Assembly: GCF_007992195.1 (NCBI RefSeq)
Contig: NZ_BJZU01000066.1
Span: forward strand, 1 to 64,000
Length of the DNA stretch: 64,000 nucleotides
Origin: Methylobacterium oxalidis
GTDB taxonomy: Bacteria; Pseudomonadota; Alphaproteobacteria; Rhizobiales; Beijerinckiaceae
Direction of reading: 5' to 3'
The notes beneath the pieces are model-generated. The model was given only the letters and a program-made list of their open reading frames with translations, had not been told where the DNA came from and searched no databases. Each line of letters opens with the position of its first letter. The stretch's first letter is position 1. Positions 36,201 through 43,917 of this stretch are shown one piece after another. The position numbers and the translations under genes were made by a program.

Positions 36201-36429
36201 GCATGCCCTGCACGCCGTTGACCTGCTGCTCGATCGGCAGGGCGACGGTGTCCACCACCGTGCGGGCGCTCGCGCCGGGGTAGCGCGTCGTCACCTGCAC
36301 GGTCGGCGGCACCACGTTCGGGTACTGCGCCACCGGCAGGTTCCAGAGGGAGACCGCCCCGATCAGCACCATGACGAGGGCCAGCACGTTGGCGAGGACC
36401 GGCCGCTCGATGAAGAAGCGCGAGATCAT
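33259..36429 (-). CDS. HAE1-family RND efflux permease (AcrB/MexB-like)
   Basis: 1056 residues, full length. The start MISRFFIERPVLANVLALVM is typical. The proton-relay pair lies in GIVVDDAIVIVE near Asp407-Asp408, as in AcrB. Two large periplasmic loops (about 30-335 and 560-870) form the porter and docking domains, and the last helix set ends near 1030. It exports hydrophobic drugs, detergents or metabolites with the adaptor encoded 39 bases upstream. No outer-membrane channel gene follows in the operon. This is the second RND pair in the window and belongs to a different subgroup from the first. Confidence 0.95.
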   Translation of the reverse strand: MISRFFIERPVLANVLALVMVLIGAVSLWNLPVAQYPNVVPPTVQVTTRYPGASARTVVDTVALPIEQQVNGVQGMLYMQSTSASDGTYTLTVTFAIGTNADQAQVLVQNRVAIAMSQLPQAVQVQGVTTQKKSTAILQFVTLSSPDGRYDSLFLANYGVINLQSELARLPGVGSVTVFGAGQYAMRIWLDPDLVQARGLTPDTVISLVQQQSQEVTAGAVGMPPAPRGQDFQYTINVNGRLDNAPDFENIVLKADAQDGGRITRLRDVGRVELGAQTYSQSFTLNGQPAAGIGIYQLPEANAISVAGEVRARMDTLGRSFPPGLVYAVPFDTTAFVEASIREVYVTLFEAGILVLIVIMVFVQDWRAMLVPATTVPVTIIGAFAAMAALGFTVNLSTLFAIVLAIGIVVDDAIVIVEGVARHIERGLPPKLAAEKAMDELFGPIIGITLVLMSVFIPAAFLPGLTGQLYKQFALVIAATALISAVNAMTLKPTQCALWLRPPVPPERRNVLFRAFNRVYDAAEAAYARLIARMVRHSLAMVLAALALGGVAAWGLTRLPTAFLPIEDQGYVLVGAQLPDGAAKERTDAVMQRVSALAKEVPGVDQVLTISGISVLDSNASLPNAGVAYVILKDWDAREKATGQDLRSLIGHLNRGLEEIEGAATFVLVPPPIQGIGNASGFTMQVELRNGSFDYALLESLARTIVANGSSQSALQRLNTSFRAGAPQLSVLVDRVKAEALGVTVGQVFSTLSSYVGSSYVTQFNKFGRTFQVYVQAAPDYRLRPEDIANLYVKAGNGTMVPLGTIVTVKTVQGPPLVSLYNLYPTATIVGGAATGYSSGEALGLMEQIAGSVLPPGAGFDWTAMSYQEKAVGTQIYVVFALALVLVYFVLAGQYESWILPLAVLLGVPLALLGTVGALMGLGAANNLYTQIGLVLLIALASKNAILIVEYAREKRQEGMEIAAAAVEAARLRFRPILMTSFAFILGVLPLVTASGAGASARKSIGIAVFSGMLASTCLAVLFVPSLYVVLQRIEEWRAGRKGAPQAGPPPVADRA

Positions 36430-36468
36430 GGTGGCCTTCGTCGGTTGGAGGCGCCGGTCGGGCGCGCG

Positions 36469-37689
36469 TCAGCGCCGGGTCGGATCCGGCGCGGCAGCCT
36501 CGGCCGCCGCCTCCTGCGTCACCTTCTGCGGCGCCACCTTCGAGCCCGGCACCGCCCGCTGCAGCCCGTCGGTGATCACCCACTCACCGGGTTTGAGCCC
36601 GGCCTCGATCACGCGGTACCGGCCCTCGCGCGGGCCGGGCGTGACGAGGCGCTGCGCCACCACGTCGTCCGCGCCGACCACGAGGACGTAGCTGCCCTGC
36701 TGGTTCGTGCCGATCGCGTCGTCGCGCACGAGCAGACCCTTGTCCTGCCGCTCCAGGGGCACGCGCACCCGAACGAACAGGCCGGGCATCAGGGCGTGCC
36801 GGCCGTTCTCGAACAGGCCGCGGGCGAGCAGCGTCCCCGTTGAGGGGTCGATCTGCGGCGCCACGTAGTCGAGATGGCCCGCGTGCGGGTAGCCGGTCTC
36901 GTTCTGGAGGCCGATCTCGACCGGGATCTTCGAGACGTCGCCGAGGGTGCGCCCCTGCTTGGCGAGGCCGTCCTTCACGAGGAGGACCTGCTGCTCGCTC
37001 ACGTTGAAGTAGACGTAGAGCGGATCCACCCGCACGATCGTGGCGAGCTTCGTCGGGCCGCCGACCCCGACGAGCCCGCCCACGTCGACAAGGTGGTTCG
37101 TGACGATGCCGTCGAAGGGCGCCAGCACCTGCGTGTAGCCGAGGTTGATCTCGGCGAGGTCGAGGTTCGCCTGGGCCTCGGTGACCGAGGCGGTCGCCTG
37201 GTCGAGCTTGGTCTTGGTGTCCTCGACATGGGCCTGCGAGGCGAATTCCTGCTTCCCCAGCGTCGACTGGCGCTGGTACTCGGACTGGGCGTTCGTGCGG
37301 GCCGCCTCCTGCGAGGCGAGGCTGCCCTGGGCCTGCTTGAGCTGCGCCTCGTAGGTGTTGCGCTGGATGCCGAACAGCGGCGTGCCCTTCGCGACCCGCG
37401 CCCCGTCCTTGTAGGTGATCGATTCGAGGAAGCCCTGGACGCGGGCCTCGAGATCGACCGTGGCGAAGGCCTGCGTGTTGCCCGTCATCTCGAGGTAGCG
37501 CGTCACCGGCCGCTCCAGCGGCTGCGAGACCGACACGGTCGGTGCGGGCGGCGCCACGTACTGGTTCTTCTCGTTGCAGCCGCAGGCGAGCGCGAGCATC
37601 CCCGCCCCGGCAGCGAGCGAGGCCGGGCGGCGGCGCGGCCGGGCCGGGGCTGGCGGACGGGGCCGCGTGCGGGGCGTGGCGTTCGACAT
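36469..37689 (-). CDS. RND efflux periplasmic adaptor (AcrA/MexA-like lipoprotein)
   Basis: 406 residues from ATG 37689. After an Arg/Pro-rich start, LAAGAGMLALACGC provides a probable lipobox, so the mature protein is likely lipid-anchored. A lipoyl domain (VDLEARVQGFLESI), coiled-coil hairpin (about 100-190), second lipoyl half (YTQVLAPFDGIVTNHLV) and beta-barrel plus membrane-proximal domain follow. It pairs with the HAE1 permease downstream in the same operon. Confidence 0.9.
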   Translation of the reverse strand: MSNATPRTRPRPPAPARPRRRPASLAAGAGMLALACGCNEKNQYVAPPAPTVSVSQPLERPVTRYLEMTGNTQAFATVDLEARVQGFLESITYKDGARVAKGTPLFGIQRNTYEAQLKQAQGSLASQEAARTNAQSEYQRQSTLGKQEFASQAHVEDTKTKLDQATASVTEAQANLDLAEINLGYTQVLAPFDGIVTNHLVDVGGLVGVGGPTKLATIVRVDPLYVYFNVSEQQVLLVKDGLAKQGRTLGDVSKIPVEIGLQNETGYPHAGHLDYVAPQIDPSTGTLLARGLFENGRHALMPGLFVRVRVPLERQDKGLLVRDDAIGTNQQGSYVLVVGADDVVAQRLVTPGPREGRYRVIEAGLKPGEWVITDGLQRAVPGSKVAPQKVTQEAAAEAAAPDPTRR

Positions 37690-37745
37690 GGGGATCCGCC
37701 CGGTGGACCGTCCGGCCGGCGCGCGGGGCGGCGCCGGCGGCCCGG

Positions 37746-38060
37746 TCAGTTCGCGCCGGCCTTGGCCTCGCGGGAGAGGGTCAGGCATTCGAGGAGATCC
37801 ACGTAGCTCGGGATCCCGTTGAGCTGCGCCTCGGCCGCGCAGCGCTGGCGCTCGACGGCGGAAAAGCTCGTCCACTGCTTCGTGACTTCGGTGCGCGCGG
37901 TGGCCTCGTCGTCGAGGCAGCGCTTCTCCCGCTTCGGGTCGAGGCTCATCAGGGAAGTGGCCGCGTGGCAGCCGGGCCGGATGTCGAAGACCGGCACGCC
38001 CTCGGCGGCCGCGTGCGCGAGTGTCGTCGCCAACAGGGCGACCGGGATCGTGAGCATCAT
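37746..38060 (-). CDS. Small exported Cys-containing protein of unknown function (104 aa)
   Basis: Start at ATG 38060 or 38057 (two consecutive Met). The first 18 residues (LTIPVALLATTLAHAAA) form a signal peptide. Four Cys in the mature part (PGCHA, KRCLDDE, RCAAEA, LECLTL) could make two disulfides. The rest is helical and charged. It lies between the RND adaptor and the TAXI protein genes on the same strand. No family recognised. Confidence 0.65.
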   Translation of the reverse strand: MMLTIPVALLATTLAHAAAEGVPVFDIRPGCHAATSLMSLDPKREKRCLDDEATARTEVTKQWTSFSAVERQRCAAEAQLNGIPSYVDLLECLTLSREAKAGAN

Positions 38061-38207
38061 GTGCGTGCGGTCCTGTACGAGAAACGAGCGAGAAATCCGG
38101 TGCGCTCCAGTACGAACACAGTCGCCGTCAATGTCGCGACGATCGCACCTCCACCTGATCCAATCAACACCGCCTCTTGGATTAGGGCAAGACTTGAGAA
38201 TTGTCCT

Positions 38208-39563
38208 TCACATTCCTTCACGTTCCGTGGCAGGCCCGCGCGCCGACTCGGCGAGCCGCGGGTCTGCCGGGGCGCCGTCCGGCTCGCCGAGGGCCGCGCG
38301 CCGCCCGGCGATGACGTGGCGCGCGTGCGCCGTCGCCGCCGCGACGGTCGCCCACCGGTCCGAGCCGGACGAGCCCTCGGCCTGCCGCGTCAGCGCGGTC
38401 GCCACCAGCCCGTGCAACTCCCGGTCGAGAGCGGCGAGCGCCGCCCGGTCGGCCTCCTCGGCCGCCTCGGCGATCTCGACGAGGCGCAGGAGCAGCTTGC
38501 GGTCCCGCCCCGTCTGCCGGCGGCGCCGGCGCTCCGCGAGGATGGCGAGGCTCGATCCGGTGAGGCTCACCAGGATGCCGACCACGTAGACGTAGCTCTC
38601 GGAGGTGTCGAAGAAGCTCTGGTCGCCGTTGCTGAGATAGGCGGCGACGCCCGGGTGGATCGGCAGCACCGGATCCTTGTCGTCGGTGTCGGGCGCCTCG
38701 ATCTGGTTGGCGAGCGGCGTCGCCTCCAGGAGCATCGGCTTCATGGTGAAGACCGTCCGGGCGATGGCCGCCGCCAGGATGTCGAGCATCGTGCGGGAGG
38801 CGACGAGCCGGTACGTCACGGCGACGCTCGTCACCGTGTCCCCCGGCACCTCTGGCCGGCCCCGGAAGGCGCCGGCCGGCACGTCGAGGGACTCGAGGCC
38901 CGGCAGGCGCTTGCCGATCGCCTCCGCCTCGTCGATGGCCATGAGCTTCGGCGTGCCCTTCTCGGCCCGGGCCAGGCTCGCGACCGCGTCGACCACGACG
39001 CCCGGCCCGATCGGCCCGACCGCCAGGATCGCGGCGGCCTGCCGGTCCCTGACCGCGCGGCCGATCGCGTCGAGCGGCAGGACCGTGCGGCGCACGCTCG
39101 CGGCCGGCACGTCGAAGTAGCCGAGCAGATGGTCGAGCAGGCGCTCGTCCTCCGCCGGAGCGGACCCGGCCGGCAGCGCCACCGCGTGCCCGGACAGGCC
39201 GCCGACCGAGTCGACGCCGCTGTGGGGCGGGAGCACGAAGGCGACCACGTCCCGCCGCAGGATCGCGATCGTCTGGGCGTTGCGCGGGGGCGGCAGGTCG
39301 CTGCGGATGACCGCGAGGTTGACCCGGCCCTCCTCGAGGTCCCGGCCCGATCCCGCGAGGCTGTCGCTCTCCACGACGACGAGGCGCACCCGCGGATGCA
39401 CCTTGGCGTTCGCCGCCGCGATCGCCTTGACGAGGCGGTGGATGCCGGTGCCGGGCGGGCCTGCCGCGATGCGCAGGTCCGCCCGCGGCATCCCGAGATA
39501 CAGCGCCCCCGCCGCGACGCCGACGAGCGCGAAGATCCCCGCGAGCACGCGGACACCCCACAT
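38208..39563 (-). CDS. Membrane-anchored TAXI-type solute-binding protein
   Basis: 451 residues from ATG 39563 (GGGAGG upstream). An N-terminal hydrophobic segment (about 5-25) precedes a TAXI-family (TRAP transporter-associated extracytoplasmic binding) domain at about 30-310 (LRIAAGPPGTGIHRLVKAI). Unlike a free binding protein it has a second membrane helix near 335-357 (YVVGILVSLTGSSLAILA) and a C-terminal helical, charged tail of about 90 residues that would be cytoplasmic. No DctM or other TRAP permease gene is near. It may be a sensor or scaffold rather than a transporter part; that is inference. Confidence 0.82.
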   Translation of the reverse strand: MWGVRVLAGIFALVGVAAGALYLGMPRADLRIAAGPPGTGIHRLVKAIAAANAKVHPRVRLVVVESDSLAGSGRDLEEGRVNLAVIRSDLPPPRNAQTIAILRRDVVAFVLPPHSGVDSVGGLSGHAVALPAGSAPAEDERLLDHLLGYFDVPAASVRRTVLPLDAIGRAVRDRQAAAILAVGPIGPGVVVDAVASLARAEKGTPKLMAIDEAEAIGKRLPGLESLDVPAGAFRGRPEVPGDTVTSVAVTYRLVASRTMLDILAAAIARTVFTMKPMLLEATPLANQIEAPDTDDKDPVLPIHPGVAAYLSNGDQSFFDTSESYVYVVGILVSLTGSSLAILAERRRRRQTGRDRKLLLRLVEIAEAAEEADRAALAALDRELHGLVATALTRQAEGSSGSDRWATVAAATAHARHVIAGRRAALGEPDGAPADPRLAESARGPATEREGM

Positions 39564-39896
39564 CCGATCCTCCCGCCGGTCGCTGCCCGCTGGGGAACGA
39601 CCTGCACTTGAGCGATGTCAAGATGTCATCAGGCTTTAACTCACGCAATCTCGGTACGCTTTGATATCATAGACTGACATTGGCCGCAGGCATAAGGTGC
39701 GGCCAGCTTCTCGAAGCTTTCCTCCCACTTGGAGGAAGCGCACCGTTGCTTGCGGCCGACGCTTCGGCCCCGGGCCGGGCACCGACGTCTTGTGCAGGTT
39801 CCGTTCGGTCTTCGCCGGGCCCGCTCGCTTCCGGAGCCCGGCGTCGCGCGGCGTTCGCCGGGGCGCCGGCAGGCCGGGCGCGGGAGGGAACACGTC
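39564..39896. other. Divergent intergenic region with structured leader
   Basis: 333 bases between the TAXI gene and the DUF2092 gene. It contains the tandem near-repeat GATGTCAA-GATGTCAT (near 39614-39629), an AT-rich block at 39630-39680 with possible -10 TATCAT, and three consecutive hairpins at 39681-39737. No gene with a ribosome site was found. Confidence 0.5.
39681..39737 (+). other. Three consecutive hairpins in a probable 5' leader
   Basis: TGGCCGCA (39681-39688) pairs with TGCGGCCA (39698-39705); AGCTTC (39705-39710) with GAAGCT (39713-39718); TTCCTCC (39719-39725) with GGAGGAA (39731-39737). The last stem exposes or hides a Shine-Dalgarno-like GGAGGAA, but the next ORF start is 160 bases away. 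Could be an mRNA leader, small RNA or DNA repeat element. Confidence 0.4.
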
Positions 39897-40673
39897 ATGC
39901 GGCCGCTGATCCCGCTCGGGCTCCTCGCAGCCCTCGTCCTCCCGCTCTCCGCGCCCGCGGCCGAGACCGCCGCACAGCCGGCGAGCCCGCCGGCCCAGGC
40001 GGCGCCCTCCGTCGAGCCCGCCGCCCTGGCGCTGCTGAAGGCGACGGGCGCGGCGCTGGCGGCGGCCCGGAGCCTCAGCTTCACGGCGCTCGCCGTGCAC
40101 GACGTGCCGAGCGCGGAGGGGCAGTCGGTCTTCTACGTCGGCCGCAGCCGGGTCGAGCTGAGGCGGCCCGACCGCCTGCGCGTCGTCACGGACGGCGACG
40201 GGCCCTCCCGCGAGCTCATCCTGGACGGGCGCAGCCTGACCCTGTTCCGCCCCGAGGCGCGCACCGTGGCCACGATGCCCGCGCCTGCGAGCCTCGACGC
40301 GGCGCTGCGGGCGGAGGTCGCGGCGGCCGGCGAGACGCAGGCCTTCGCCGACGTGCTGCTGGCCAACCCCGCGCAGGCCCTCACGGAGGGCCTCACCCGC
40401 GCCTTCGTGGTCGGCCGCTCGCGCCTCGTCGGCGGCGTCGAGACCGACGTGGTGGCCTTCGCGGACCGGGACGCGCAGGCGCAGATCTGGATCGGCGTGC
40501 AGGACCGCCTGCCGCGCCAGCTCTGGGTGACGGAGACGGGCGCGCCGGGCCGCCCGCGCGACGCGGTGACCTTCTCGGACTGGGTGGTCGACCCGCCGCT
40601 CGAGGACCGCGTCTTCTCCACCGCCCACACCGAGGGGGCGCAGGCCGTCCCCTTCCCGGCATCCGCCTATTGA
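39897..40673 (+). CDS. DUF2092-family exported protein
   Basis: 258 residues from ATG 39897, after GGGAGGG. A signal peptide (MRPLIPLGLLAALVLPLSA) precedes a short Ala/Pro linker and the DUF2092 beta domain (about 45-250; VYVGRSRVELRRPDRL-like and SRLVGGVETDVVAF). The fold resembles LolA/LolB lipoprotein carriers, so a periplasmic lipid-related role is possible but unproven. It starts a run of exported proteins: the next gene follows after 11 bases. Confidence 0.85.
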   Translation: MRPLIPLGLLAALVLPLSAPAAETAAQPASPPAQAAPSVEPAALALLKATGAALAAARSLSFTALAVHDVPSAEGQSVFYVGRSRVELRRPDRLRVVTDGDGPSRELILDGRSLTLFRPEARTVATMPAPASLDAALRAEVAAAGETQAFADVLLANPAQALTEGLTRAFVVGRSRLVGGVETDVVAFADRDAQAQIWIGVQDRLPRQLWVTETGAPGRPRDAVTFSDWVVDPPLEDRVFSTAHTEGAQAVPFPASAY

Positions 40674-40684
40674 GGGAGGCACCG

Positions 40685-41293
40685 ATGAGACGGCTCGTCG
40701 TCACGCTCGCGGCCGGCGCCGCGCTCGCGGGCCTCGCGACGCCCGCCGACGCCTTCTGGGTCGCGCGCGGCTGGCGCGGCGGCGTGGCCGCCGGGGGTAT
40801 CCGCGCCCCGATCCTGGCGCGGGAAGCCCTCCTCGCGCGGTGCTGGCGCTGCGCGCCGGCGGCGGCGGCCCTCGCCGGCACCGCGCTCGCCGGCGCGGCC
40901 GTCGCCGGGGCGGCCGCGGGTACGGGCTCGACGGCGCCCCCCGCCGGATCCTCCGCGCAGGGCGCCCCGCCTCCGGCCCAGGGTTCAGGCTCGAGTTCAG
41001 GCTCGAGTTCAGGCTCGAGTTCAGGCTCGAGTTCAGGCGCGAGCCCGCAGGTGGCGCAGGCGGGCGGCGGGGGCGGCAACGCCGCCGCGAACCACTGCGC
41101 GGCGGGCCTGCCCTCCGACTCGCGGATCATCTACGACGCCTCGCTGCGCAACATGAAGAGCCTCGACACGCTGCGGGACACGGTGGTGGCGCAGACCCGC
41201 TCCCTCGTCGAGGCCGGCAAGCTCAACGAGGCCGAGGCGCGCCCGGCCGCCGAGAAGGCCGGCACCTGCCTGCGCATGCTGGCGTCGCCCTGA
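40685..41293 (+). CDS. Exported protein with Ser/Gly repeat linker (202 aa)
   Basis: Start ATG 40685 with GGGAGG upstream. Signal peptide (VVTLAAGAALAGLATPADA), an Ala/Gly-rich part with CWRC, a hydrophobic Ala-rich segment (about 57-80), a Ser/Gly linker encoded by five 12-base repeats, then a folded helical domain (about 135-200; DASLRNMKSLDTLRDTVV, AGTCLRML) with two Cys. Likely periplasmic or membrane-associated; family not recognised. It is co-transcribed with the DUF2092 gene. Confidence 0.75.
   Translation: MRRLVVTLAAGAALAGLATPADAFWVARGWRGGVAAGGIRAPILAREALLARCWRCAPAAAALAGTALAGAAVAGAAAGTGSTAPPAGSSAQGAPPPAQGSGSSSGSSSGSSSGSSSGASPQVAQAGGGGGNAAANHCAAGLPSDSRIIYDASLRNMKSLDTLRDTVVAQTRSLVEAGKLNEAEARPAAEKAGTCLRMLASP
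40984..41043 (+). repeat. Five 12-bp tandem coding repeats
   Basis: TTCAGGCTCGAG is repeated four times (40984-41031), then TTCAGGCGCGAG (41032-41043). In frame it encodes the repeated peptide SGSS. A slippage-prone linker. Confidence 0.9.
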
Positions 41294-41329
41294 GCGACGC
41301 CCCGGCCCACGACCAGACGGAGACGAGCG

Positions 41330-41557
41330 ATGAAGCGGATCCTGGTGGCCCTCGGCCTGCTGGCCGGCCTGATCGCAATCCTGCCCACCGAGGCGAGCGC
41401 CGTCGTCTGCGCCCGCGGGGTCTACCGCGCCGGCTGCGTCGGGCCGAACGCGGCCGTCGGCGTGCGCCGGGGCTATCACGGGAGCCGGGGCGTCGTGGTG
41501 CGCCGCGGCGTCTACGGGCCGCGGACCACGGTCTACCGGCGCGGCTACCGCCGCTGA
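41330..41557 (+). CDS. Small exported Arg/Tyr/Gly-rich protein (75 aa)
   Basis: Start ATG 41330. Signal peptide MKRILVALGLLAGLIAI, cleaved after ASA. The mature 50 residues are strongly basic (RRGYHGSRGVVVRRGVYG) and hold two Cys (VVCARGVYRAGCVG) that may form a disulfide. Many alphaproteobacteria have such short basic exported proteins; function unknown. Third gene in the run of exported proteins. Confidence 0.7.
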   Translation: MKRILVALGLLAGLIAILPTEASAVVCARGVYRAGCVGPNAAVGVRRGYHGSRGVVVRRGVYGPRTTVYRRGYRR

Positions 41558-41573
41558 GGAGGCCCGCGCCTCA
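41555..41573. terminator. Short hairpin over convergent stop codons
   Basis: TGAGG (41555-41559) pairs with CCTCA (41569-41573); both stops lie in the arms. Weak. Confidence 0.3.
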
Positions 41574-41756
41574 CCGCTCCTGGTAGATGTGCACCCGCAG
41601 GATCGGGATCGGGTGGTGGTTGACCGCCATCTGCGAGGTCTCGGACTCGATGTCGATCCGCAGACCGCCCTGGACCGCGTAGGCCATCGCCCGGTTCAGG
41701 GCGCTCGCCGCCTCGTGGACGGCGTCGGACAGCTTCCTGATCGTCTCCTCGTCCAT
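41571..41756 (-). CDS. Small protein of unknown function (61 aa)
   Basis: ATG 41756 follows GAGGAGGG. The N-terminal half is helical (DEETIRKLSDAVHEAASALN) and the C-terminal half beta-like (GGLRIDIESETSQ, ILRVHIYQER). No signal peptide. Its size and layout suggest a small dimeric cytoplasmic protein; no family recognised. Confidence 0.65.
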   Translation of the reverse strand: MDEETIRKLSDAVHEAASALNRAMAYAVQGGLRIDIESETSQMAVNHHPIPILRVHIYQER

Positions 41757-42177
41757 CGCGCCCTCCTCTCCGGCCGGCCGATCCTAGAACCTCCGCCGCC
41801 CCGTGGGAGGAAGCGGGGCCGGCCCGTGCGCTTGCGGACGCTGAGCCCGGCCGCCGACGCCGCGGAGCCGGCCAGCGTGCGCGGCGGCCTGCAGCGTCGG
41901 GAGGGCCCGAGGACAGCGAAGTCGGATCGCCGCCGAGGCAAACACAGAGTTGTGCGCAATCGTTGTCTCAGCAACACGCGGAATGTTGCTTCGCTTCTTG
42001 CGTCGCAACGAAGCTTCTATACCCGCGGCGCATGCCTGATCAACATAGATCAATTTCGACCCCGTGAGTCGAAGCGGCTGTTTTAGGACAAAATTAGACT
42101 GTGTCTGCTTTCCTGGTTCCGAGACCCCGCGCCGTCACGCCATCGCCCGCACACCGTCCTTCCGGAACATTGCCAGG
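41757..42177. other. Divergent intergenic region before the signalling island
   Basis: 421 bases. The left half is GC-rich without features; 41935-42115 is AT-richer and probably holds the island promoter. GATCAA is directly repeated at 42038-42043 and 42048-42053. No gene called. Confidence 0.5.
42038..42053 (+). promoter_or_regulatory. Direct repeat GATCAA-N4-GATCAA
   Basis: Two GATCAA elements exactly ten bases apart (one helical turn), 125-140 bases before the GGDEF-EAL start. Not an Fnr box, which would be an inverted TTGAT-N4-ATCAA. Regulator unknown. Confidence 0.3.
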
Positions 42178-43917
42178 ATGTCCCTTCCCCTCCGGGCCAG
42201 CACCGTCACACAGCGGGCGAGCGACGCGGCCGCGCTCGATCAGCCGCCGGCGCTGCGCCCCTATCTCGATGCGATCCCGGACGGCCTCCTCCTGATCGAC
42301 GGGCGGGGGCGCGTCGTCCTCGCCAGCGGCCCCGTGGCCTCCCTCATCGGCCATACCGGGGCGGCGGTGGAGGCCGCGCCGCTGCGGACGCTCCTGCGCG
42401 CCTTCGCCAGGGCCGCGACCGAGCGGCGGCGCGAGCAGGCCGGGCGCCTGCGCTCCGCCCTCGCCCGGCGCGAGGCGGCGGCCTTCGAGCTGTCGCAGGC
42501 GGCGCGGCGCCTGACGGTCGCGATGCACCCGGCCGAGGGCGGCGGCTGGTCCGTGACCGTCTCGGACGTGAGCGCCCGGCGCGCGGCGGAGGCCCGGGCC
42601 GAGGAGCTCGCCCGGCTCGACCCCCTGACCGAGCTGCCGAACCGCCTCCTCCTGCGCGAGCACCTCGACGAGGCGCTGGCGCGGCTGCGGCGGGCGGGCG
42701 AGGGCTGCGCCCTGCTCCTCCTCGACCTCGACCGCTTCAAGCCGGTCAACGACACGCTCGGCCACCCGGTCGGCGACGCGCTCCTCGTGAAGGTGGCCGA
42801 GCGCCTGCGCTCGGCCGTGCGGGCCTCCGACACCGTCGCCCGGATCGGCGGCGACGAGTTCGTGATCCTGCAGACGAAGGTGGAAAACCCGGCGGAGACG
42901 CAGGCGCTGGCGCGCCGCATCGTCGACCTGATCGGCCGGACCTACATGGTCGACGGCCACCTCCTCACCATCGGCGCCAGCGTCGGCGTCGCCCTGGCGC
43001 CCGCCGACGGGAAGGACGCCGACCGCCTCCTCAAGAACGCCGACCTCGCCCTCTACCGGGCGAAGCTCGACGGGCGGGGCCTGTTCCGCTTCTTCGAGCC
43101 CGAGATGGACGCGCGCATGCAGGCGCGCCGCCAGCTGGAGCTCGACATGCGCCAGGCGCTCGCCCGCCGCGAGTTCCAGCTCCACTACCAGCCGCAGCTC
43201 AACCTGGAGACCGACCAGCTCACCGGCTGCGAGGCGCTGATCCGCTGGCGCCACCCGGAGCGGGGCATGGTCTCGCCCGCCGAGTTCATCCCGCTCGCGG
43301 AGGAGATCGGGCTGATCGTGCCGATCGGCGAGTGGGTGATGCGGCAGGCCTGCCGGGACGCGGCGGGCTGGCCGGCCCCGCTCACGGTGGCGGTCAACGT
43401 CTCGCCCGCGCAGTTCAAGAGCGACCGGCTCGTGGAGATGATCGTGTCGGCTCTGGCGACGTCCGGCCTGCCGGCTGCGCGCCTCGAGGTCGAGATCACC
43501 GAGGGCGTGCTGCTGCAGGAGAGCGGCAGGACCCTGCAGACGCTGCACCGCCTGCGCGACCTCGGCGTGCGCGTCTCGATGGACGATTTCGGCACCGGCT
43601 ACTCGTCGCTCAGCTACCTCCGCTCGTTCCCCTTCGACAAGATCAAGATCGACCGCTCCTTCGTGTCGGACCTCGTCTCGAAGCCCGACGGCGAGGCGAT
43701 CATCCGGGCCATCGCCGGCCTCGGCAAGAGCCTCGGCATGACCACCGTCGCCGAGGGCGTCGAGACCGCCGAGCAGATGCACCGCATCCGCGCGGAGGGC
43801 TGCACCGACGTGCAGGGCTACCTGATCAGCCGCCCCGTCCCGGCCGAAGACCTCGCCGCGCTCCTGGCGCGACACCGCGCGCGCCCGACCCCCTCCCGAC
43901 CCGGAGCCCGCCCATGA
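42178..43917 (+). CDS. PAS-GGDEF-EAL protein (c-di-GMP synthesis and breakdown)
   Basis: 579 residues from ATG 42178; the ribosome site is weak, so the start is uncertain. A PAS-like sensor (about 20-135; PYLDAIPDGLLLIDGRG), a GGDEF domain with intact RIGGDEF (near 222) and a product-inhibition site RASD just before it, then an EAL domain with CEALIRW (near 350), EITEG, DDFGTGYSSL and IDRSFV, all catalytic residues that can be recognised. Both enzymatic activities look intact. Cytoplasmic: no membrane segment. It overlaps the BLUF gene by ATGA, tying c-di-GMP turnover to a blue-light sensor. Confidence 0.92.
   Translation: MSLPLRASTVTQRASDAAALDQPPALRPYLDAIPDGLLLIDGRGRVVLASGPVASLIGHTGAAVEAAPLRTLLRAFARAATERRREQAGRLRSALARREAAAFELSQAARRLTVAMHPAEGGGWSVTVSDVSARRAAEARAEELARLDPLTELPNRLLLREHLDEALARLRRAGEGCALLLLDLDRFKPVNDTLGHPVGDALLVKVAERLRSAVRASDTVARIGGDEFVILQTKVENPAETQALARRIVDLIGRTYMVDGHLLTIGASVGVALAPADGKDADRLLKNADLALYRAKLDGRGLFRFFEPEMDARMQARRQLELDMRQALARREFQLHYQPQLNLETDQLTGCEALIRWRHPERGMVSPAEFIPLAEEIGLIVPIGEWVMRQACRDAAGWPAPLTVAVNVSPAQFKSDRLVEMIVSALATSGLPAARLEVEITEGVLLQESGRTLQTLHRLRDLGVRVSMDDFGTGYSSLSYLRSFPFDKIKIDRSFVSDLVSKPDGEAIIRAIAGLGKSLGMTTVAEGVETAEQMHRIRAEGCTDVQGYLISRPVPAEDLAALLARHRARPTPSRPGARP

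Noticed and set aside
33121..36843. A 1240-residue plus-strand open frame opposite the HAE1 permease gene
   Set aside because: Antisense shadow with biased Arg/His/Gly composition; the minus-strand permease is certain.
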